A stretch of 64,000 bases of DNA from the NCBI GenBank assembly GCA_963556255.1, contig OY744604.1, positions 97,339,261 through 97,403,260 of the forward strand, read 5' to 3'. This stretch comes from Allolobophora icterica. Its lineage: Eukaryota; Annelida; Clitellata; Crassiclitellata; Lumbricidae. Position numbers and translations under genes: made by a program. Positions 56,707-64,000 of the stretch are shown here, one piece after another. Below the pieces are notes generated by a model. The model worked only from the letters and a program-made list of their open reading frames with translations. It made no database searches and was not told the DNA's origin. Numbering within the stretch: the stretch's first letter is position 1; each line of letters starts with the position of its first letter.

Positions 56707-57165
56707 TGTTATGTATGTTTCTATGTATGTTTCTATTTATGTTTCTATGTATGTATGTTTCTATGTATTTTTCTATGTATGCATGTTTCTATGTATTTAT
56801 GTTTCTATGTATGTATGTTTCTATGTATGTTTCTATGTCTGTATGTCTCTGTGTATGTCTCTTTCTATGTATGTTTTTGTGTATGTATGTTTCTATGTAT
56901 GTATGTTTTTATGTATGTTCCTATGTATGTATGTTTCTATGTATGTATGTCTCTATGTATGTATGTTTCTATTTACGTTTCAATGTATGTATGTTTCTAT
57001 GTATGTATGTTTCTATGTATGTTTCTATATATGTATGTTTCTATATATGTATGTTTCTATGTATGTATGTTTTTATGTATGTTTCTATATATGTATGTTT
57101 TTATATATGTATGTTTCTATGTATGTATGTTTCTATGTATGTTTCTATGTATGTTTCTATGTATG
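56707..57165 (+). repeat. GTTTCTATGTAT minisatellite, right part
   Basis: About 35 short units (tatgtatgtttc). All three frames stay open as Met/Tyr/Val/Cys-rich nonsense. Confidence 0.95.
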
Positions 57166-57169
57166 CTTC

Positions 57170-58200
57170 GCTAGATAAACCCCGTTTATCGTTACATAGT
57201 TACAGGAGTCTAACTCAAGGAAGTGACAGACAGGAAATGCGAGCGGAAGTTTGAGAGATAGAGACAGAGAATTAGAAAGAGACCGAGACAGGGACAGACG
57301 GAGAGAAAGAAAGGAAGGAATAGACAGACGTAGGCCTTTGTGTGCGTTTAGCCACCTGGGTCATTTTCAACACTCGTATTGATTTAAAGTTTCTTGCTTC
57401 ACCCACGAGTCATGGATTAATTACTGATATTGCTATTATTAATAATTATTACTTTTATTTATTATTATTCTTTATTATTATCATCGTGTTTAGTATTATT
57501 ATTCTTACCGCTGTTTCATCATTTTTTTTAACCTGGCTCCTGTTGCACTTTTCCTGTCAGATTGTGTTCAGTGCTGCTGTGTTTCCAGAATGATGCAATA
57601 AAACATTGTGTTATGCTAGATTATCTTAATGGTGAAAGCGTGGGATCGATTCAATAAAATTATCGTGACAACTTTTGACTATTACGAGTTACGATGCTCC
57701 GATTTGTATGCAGTATATATGACGATCGAATTGTTATCATGTTTAATTAGTAAACAGAGTTATTGATTCTATCAATGTTTAATCTGTGTACAGCTATGTT
57801 TACCATAATTATTACTTATAAAGACATTAACGAATAACATAATGCATTTCTGTAATAATTAGAATTATTAATGAAAGATTGTATTAGGGCGGCCCTGTTA
57901 GCGGAACTTGTTGTTCCTTTGGGTTTACCCATTGTCACGGGACTTCACGACTGTCATGACATTGTGTTTAATTGTTATGGTGAACAATAAAGTTGATTGA
58001 TTGATATCATCAATTGTTCGGCTACAGCTGAAGCCGATACCAAATTATACTGCCTTGTGACAGAGACTCGTGCGTCAGGGTTAGGGTTTCCGAAGGCAGT
58101 TACAGATGTTACAATGTCAAACCCACAACCGCATCATCGTTGACTAAGTGCATTACCGATAGACCAGCGAGACGCACAGCAGGCCATGTGGGAAATACGG
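57170..58200. other. Non-coding stretch, nothing assigned
   Basis: Includes a short purine tract (57250-57320) and an A/T-rich region. No supported gene. Confidence 0.45.
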
Positions 58201-58204
58201 CTTC

Positions 58205-58350
58205 AATGGAAAAAGACAACCAGTGGGAGAAAGCTTAGAGTTGCGACTTGGATGGAAAATGCATCTTCAATGGAAGATACATTGAACCAGTGGGAGAAAG
58301 ACCTATTAATATTAGCGAACTGAATGGAAAATGCATCTTCAATAGAAGAT
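58205..58350. repeat. Imperfect tandem duplication of about 70 bp
   Basis: aatggaaaatgcatcttcaa and the flanking agtgggagaaag occur two to three times. It lies downstream of the galactosyltransferase stop, so may be 3' UTR. Confidence 0.75.
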
Positions 58351-58566
58351 AGTCTGAGCTGGTGAGGGAATTTAAATATGCATCTTTGCCCCAAAATCCT
58401 GTCCTATGCAGTTAGACGAAAAGAGATGTCCAGTTAGGAAATGCATATAGGTGATCATTTGAAGAAAAACATCCTAGAACATCGAACTCAGAAGATATTA
58501 TTTAAATAAGTGTCTGTAATACAAAGTCTCATTTGCAATTCTACTATTATTGTATAATCATATGTA

Positions 58567-58739
58567 TTAACTATGCGCTAAGGAATTATTCTTCGCGACT
58601 GTTAAGGTTACGTTGCTTGCGGTGACATTCAGTTGCGTTCCTTTCGAGTTTACATCTGACATGATATGATTCAATGACTCATTTGTCCGTAAAGACGAAC
58701 TGGTTGAGGTTGACCCGATTGTTGACGTCTTGGAGGGCG

Positions 58740-58794
<55 letters not shown>

Positions 58795-58979
58795 GGTTGG
58801 CGATGTGGATGGTTTAGCGATGGGCAAGACATTGAGAAGTGGTGGAGCTGTAGGAGGCAAGTCGACGGCAATCTTAGTGTAGAGTAACCTTTCTTCGTAG
58901 CTGTAGAGAGAGTAGACCAAGGTGTTGAGTCCATCTCTCTGGTAGATGTTCGGTCGATAGCGCCATCCCAAGGCAGCTC
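58567..58979 (-). CDS. Beta-1,4-galactosyltransferase-like, terminal exon
   Basis: Acceptor ttgtcatgcag is followed by about 137 codons and TAA at 58569-58567. The start ALGWRYRPNIYQRDGLNTL, then LLYTKIAVDL matches the C-terminal block of beta4GalT enzymes (W...DGLNSLxY...LYTxIxVD(I/L)), which transfer galactose from UDP-galactose to GlcNAc in the Golgi lumen. After it comes an unusual 85-residue tail with a run of about 20 Thr encoded by a (GTT)n/(AAC)n microsatellite (58736-58793) and Asn-x-Thr/Ser sites. Family members normally end soon after the VD(I/L) block. Upstream exons should lie above 59040 but only satellite follows, so they must be beyond the window or lost. Confidence 0.62.
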
Positions 58980-59004
58980 TGCATGACAACAAGCACACTG
59001 TCAA

Positions 59005-59515
59005 CGACGTCAGGTTCTAAGTGGGTTTAGAAATCGGATTTAGATCCTGATTATAATGCAACACTCTAATTTATATTGCAATATCATAAAGTATGAATAG
59101 CTTTCTTGAAGGGGAGCTATATAAATGCTTGCTTGATTGTTTAAAATTTAAATCTGAATCTAACCCTAAATCCAATTACAATCGAACCTAACCAAGAAAC
59201 AAACAACTCATTTTCTATGCAGCTAAATCCAATCAATCTATTCGGAACTGCTCTGCATATTTTCCCCGCGTTGCAATCTATTTCAGATAAGTATGTAAGC
59301 GTTATATACAATGCAATGAATGCGAACTTACCAGATGCTACTTACTTACATACTTAACCTCTTATATGGCGCAAATTTTACAATGTCGCTTATGAAATAG
59401 AAGGAATGAAGAAGAAAAGCAGGAGGAGTTGTGTCTTCTTAGAGTTTGGGTCATCTATCTGGAATGTTAATCCTCTAACTCTGCGTCTTCTTTAATCTAA
59501 TAATAATCAGAGTCT
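59005..59515. other. Intron or intergenic stretch
   Basis: Has a LINE-terminus motif (gaaggggagctatataaatg at 59108). If the galactosyltransferase exon is real, this is its last intron. Confidence 0.45.
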
Positions 59516-62500
59516 AATCCAATCCAGATTCAATTCAGTCCAATCCAACCCCATACCATCCAATTCAGTCCAATACCGTACCATCCTATTCAACTCAATC
59601 CAATACCAGTCCATGCAATTAATCCAATACCATTCAATCCAATCCCATACCAGCGGATCCAATGCCATTTCATACAATTCAGTCCAATCCTAAACCATAC
59701 CATCCAGTACCATACCATCCAATTCAATCCAATACCATACCATCCAATACCATCCAATACCATACCATCCAATTCAATCCAATACCATACCATCAATTTC
59801 AATCCAATACCATACCATCCAATTCAGTCCAATACCGTACCATACTATTCAACTTAATCCAATACCAGTCCATGCAATTAATCCAATACCATTCAATCCA
59901 ATCCCATACCAGCAGATCCAATGCCATTTCATACAATTCAGTCCAATCCTAAACCATACCATCCAGTACCATACCATCCAATTCAATCCAATACCATCCA
60001 ATACCATCCAATACCATACCATCCAATTCAATCCAATACCATACCATCAATTTCAATCCAATACCATACCATTCAATTCAATCCAATACCATACCATCCA
60101 ATTCAATCCAATACAATACCATCCAATACCATCCAGCCCCATACCATCCAATTCAATCCAAAACCATACCATCCCATTCAATCCAATACCATACCATCCA
60201 AATCAATCCAATACCATACCTTCCAATACCATCCAACCCCATACCATCCAATTCAATCCAATACCATACCATGCAATACCATCCAGCCCCATACCATGCA
60301 ATACCATCCAACCCCGTACCATCCAATTTAATCCAATACCATACTATTCAATTCAATTCAATCCAATACCATAGAATCCAATGCCATTCCATCCAATTCA
60401 GTCCAATCCTAAACCATACAATACCATCCAATACCATACCATCCAAATCAATCCAATACCATGCCATCCAATACCATTCAATACCATACCATCCAATTCA
60501 ATCCAATACCATGCCATCCAATACCATACCATCCAATACCATCCAATACCATACCATACCATCCAATACCATACCATTCATTTCAATCCAATACCGTACC
60601 ATCCAATTCAATCCAATACCATACCATCCAATTCAATTCAATCCAATACCATACCATCCAATTCAATCCAATACCATACCATCCAATACCATCCAGCCCC
60701 ATACCATGCAATACCATCCAACCCCGTACCATCCAATTTAATCCAATACCATTTAATTCAATTCAATCCAGTACCATAGAATCCAATGCCATTCCATCCA
60801 ATTCAGTCAAATCCTAAATAATACAATACCATCCAATACCATACCATCCAATTCAATCCAATTCCATTCCATCCAATACCACCCAATAGCATACCATCCA
60901 ATTCAATCCAATACCATGCCATACCATCCAATACCATACCATCCAATACCATCCAATACAATACCATCCAATACCATACCATTAATTTCAATCCAATACC
61001 GTACCATCCAATTCAATCCAATACCATACCATCCAATTCAATCCAATACCATACCATCCAATACCATCCAACCCCATACCATCCAATTCAATCCAATACC
61101 ATACAATACCATCCAATACCATACCATGCAATACCATCCAATACCATGCCATCCAATTCAATCCAATACCATACCATTCAATTCAATTCAATCCAATACA
61201 ATACCATCCAATACCATCCAGCCCCATACCATCCAATTCAATCCAAAACCATACCATCCCATTCAATCCAATACCATACCATCCAATTCAATCCAATACC
61301 ATACCTTCCAATACCATCCAACCCCATACCATGCAATACCATCCAACCCCGTACCATCCAATTTAATCCAATACCATACTATTCAATTCAATTCAATCCA
61401 ATACCATAGAATCCAATGCCATTCCATCCAATTCAGTCCAATCCTAAACCATACAATACCATCCAATACCATACCATCCAAATCAATCAAATACCATACC
61501 ATCCAATACCATTCAATACCATACCATCCAATTCAATCCAATCCCATGCCATACCATCCAATACCATACCATCCAATACCATCCCATACCATACCATCCA
61601 ATACCATACCATTCATTTCAATCCAATACCGTACCATCCAATTCAATCCAATACCATGCCATCCAATTCAATCCAATACCATACCATCCAATTCAATCCA
61701 ATACCATACCATTCAATCCAATACCATACCATCCAAATCAATCAAATACCATAGCATCCAATTCAATCCAATGCCATACCATCCAATTCAATCCAATACC
61801 ATACCATCCAATTCAATCCAATACCATACCATCAATTTCAATCCAATACCATACCATCAATTTCAATCCAATACCATACCATCCAATTCAATCCAATACC
61901 ATACCATCCAATTCAATCCAATACCATCCAATTCAACGACGTTCTTTTTCGGTCGCTGGACCTGCAACCTGGAATGGCCTTCCTGTTGCACTTCGCCTAG
62001 TCCATATGACTCACTCTACCTTGTTTCTTGCAAACTTAAAAACTTCTCTCTTTAGCCGTGGTTCGACTAGGAGCGCTCCTGAGTAGATAACCTTGAAGGG
62101 GCGCTATATAAAAGCTCATTAATGATAATAATAATAATAATACCATACCATCCAATTCAATCAAATACCATAGCATCCAATTCAATCCAATACCATACCA
62201 TCTAATTCAATCCAATACCATACCATCCAATTCAATCCAATACCATCCAATTCAATCCAATACAATACCATCCAATTCCATCCAACCCCATACCATCCAA
62301 TTCAATCCAAAACCATACCATCCCATTCAATCCAATACCATACCATACAATTCAATCCAATACCATACCATCCAATACCATCCAACTCCATACCATCCAA
62401 TTCAATCCAATACCATGCCATCCAATAGCATCCAGCCCCATACCATGCAATACCATCCAACCCCGTACCATCCAATTTAATCCAATACAATTCAATTCAA

Positions 62501-64000
62501 TCCAGTACCATAGAATCCAATGCCATTCCATCCAATTCAGTCCAATCCTAAACCATACAATACCATCCAATACCATACCATCCAATACCATCCAATACCA
62601 TACCATCCAATTCAATCCAATACCATGCCATACCATCCAATACCATCCAATACAATACCATACCATCCAATACCATACCATTAATTTCAATCCAATACCG
62701 TACCATCCAATTCAATCCAATACCATACCATGCAATTCAATCCAATACCATACCATCCAATACCATCCAACCCCATACCATCCAATTCAATCCAATACCA
62801 TACCATACCATCCAATACCATACCATCCAATACCATCCAATACCATGCCATCCAATTCAATCCAATACCATACCATTCAATTCAATTCAATCCAATACCA
62901 TACCATCCAATACCATCCAACCCCATACCATCCAATACCATCCAACCCCATACCATCCAATTCAATCCAATACCATACCATTCAATTCAATTCAATCCAA
63001 TACCATAGAATCCAATGCCATTTCATCCAATTCAGTCCAATCCTAAACCATACAATACCATCAAATACCATACCATGCAATTCAATCCAATATCATCCAA
63101 TACCATACCATCCAATTCAATCCAATACCATGCCATACCATCCAATACCATACCATCCAATACCATACCATACCATCCAATACCATACCATTCAATTCAA
63201 TCCAATACCATACCATCCAATTTAATCCAATACAATACCATTCAATTCAATTCAATACCATATCATCCAATACCATCCAACCCCATACCATCCAATACCA
63301 TCCAACCCCATACCATCCAATTCAATCCAATACCATACCATTGAATTCAATCCAATACCATACCATTCAATTCAATTCAATCCAATACCATATCATCCAA
63401 TACCATCCAACCCCATACCATCCAATACCATCCAACCCCATACCATCCAATTCAATCCAATACCATACCATTCAATTCAATTCAATACCATAGAATCCAA
63501 TGCCATTCCATCCAATTCAGTCCAATCCCATACCATCCAATTCAATCATCCAATACCATTCCATACAATTGATCCAATACAATTCAATTCAATCCAATCC
63601 ATACCAGCGGATCCAATGCCATTTCATCCAATTCAGTCCAATCCTATACCATCCAATTCAATCATCCAATACCATTCCATACAATTGATCCAATACAATT
63701 CAATTCAATCCAATCCATACCAGCGGATCCAATGCCATTCCATCCAATTCAGTCCAATCCCATACTATCCAATTCAATCATCCAATACCATTCCATACAA
63801 TTGATCCAATACAATTCAATTCAATCCAATCCATACCAGCGGATCCAATGCCATTCCATCCAATTCAGTCCAATCCCATACCATCCAATTCAATCATCCA
63901 ATACCATTCCATACAATTGATCCAATACAATTCAATTCAATCCAATCCATACCAGCGGATCCAATGCCATTTCATCCAATTCAGTCCAATCCCATACTAT
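59515..64000. repeat. CCAAT/ACCAT satellite array
   Basis: More than 4.4 kb built from five-base words (ccaat, accat, tcaat) arranged as 15- and 25-bp units such as ccatccaattcaatccaata. A marker variant (gaatccaatgccattccatc) recurs at about 59658, 59917, 60377, 60787, 61411, 62516, 63011 and 63496. From 63496 to the end the array forms a regular 116-bp higher-order repeat. It runs off the right edge. All open frames in it (Ile/Pro/Ser/Gln/Tyr/His) are artefacts. Confidence 0.98.
61932..62142 (+). mobile_element. LINE 3' fragment inserted in the satellite
   Basis: A non-satellite block that reads RSFSVAGPATWNGLP, then LFSRGSTRSAPE-like sequence, and ends ttgaaggggcgctatataaa plus (AATAAT)n. 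It is the same 3' end as the LINE at 20799. Heavily 5'-truncated. Confidence 0.88.

Noticed and set aside
56601..57254. 217-codon Met/Tyr/Val/Cys-rich frame
   Set aside because: Product of the GTTTCTATGTAT minisatellite; all three frames are open.
60916..62055. 379-codon Ile/Pro/Ser/Gln/Tyr/His frame
   Set aside because: Satellite translation that runs into a LINE fragment; all frames of the array behave alike.

Overview
This window is eukaryotic, almost certainly from an invertebrate animal. It has a spliced gene with animal-only domains (ZU5, UPA, Death), two Mab-21/cGAS-like genes, a beta-1,4-galactosyltransferase terminal exon, CR1/L2-type LINEs, tRNA-derived SINEs, hAT and pogo-like DNA transposons, long microsatellites and a large satellite. 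The AT-rich background, the TAGGCCTA-type motifs and the expanded innate-immune families suggest a marine invertebrate, but I cannot name the phylum from sequence alone.

Layout. 0.9-3.9 kb: decayed LINE (minus). 4.25-4.56 kb: TG/GA microsatellite. 5.3-8.14 kb: Mab-21/cGLR gene 1 (plus). 8.2-13 kb: LINE 3' end, then a hAT transposon carrying two further hAT insertions, then a pogo-like remnant. 15.7-16.6 kb: another hAT. 17.07-32.27 kb: a 14-exon gene (plus) that I assembled by following splice sites and reading phase. All 13 junctions keep frame, giving about 1070 residues in the order coiled coil, ZU5, ZU5, UPA, Death, Death. Its introns carry LINE, SINE and hAT insertions and several minisatellites. 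32.7-36.3 kb: LINE remnant, a long-TIR DNA transposon and a hAT MITE. 36.66-39.58 kb: Mab-21/cGLR gene 2 (minus), a paralogue of gene 1. 39.6-46.4 kb: mostly repeats. 46.47-46.71 kb: a small secreted Cys-rich protein exon (minus). 50.7-56.7 kb: perfect palindromes and two pogo-like elements with many CAACTTGCCCC motifs. 58.57-58.98 kb: last exon of a beta-1,4-galactosyltransferase-like gene (minus). 59.5-64.0 kb: CCAAT/ACCAT satellite that continues off the window.

How the parts may fit together. The two cGLR-type genes keep the three acidic residues expected of a nucleotidyltransferase. The gene between them resembles PIDD1 in its ZU5-ZU5-UPA-Death order, but has a charged coiled coil where PIDD1 has leucine-rich repeats and has a second Death domain. 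A cluster of candidate nucleic-acid sensors around a PIDD-like adaptor would fit an innate-immune or cell-death locus. That functional link is inference from position and domains only.
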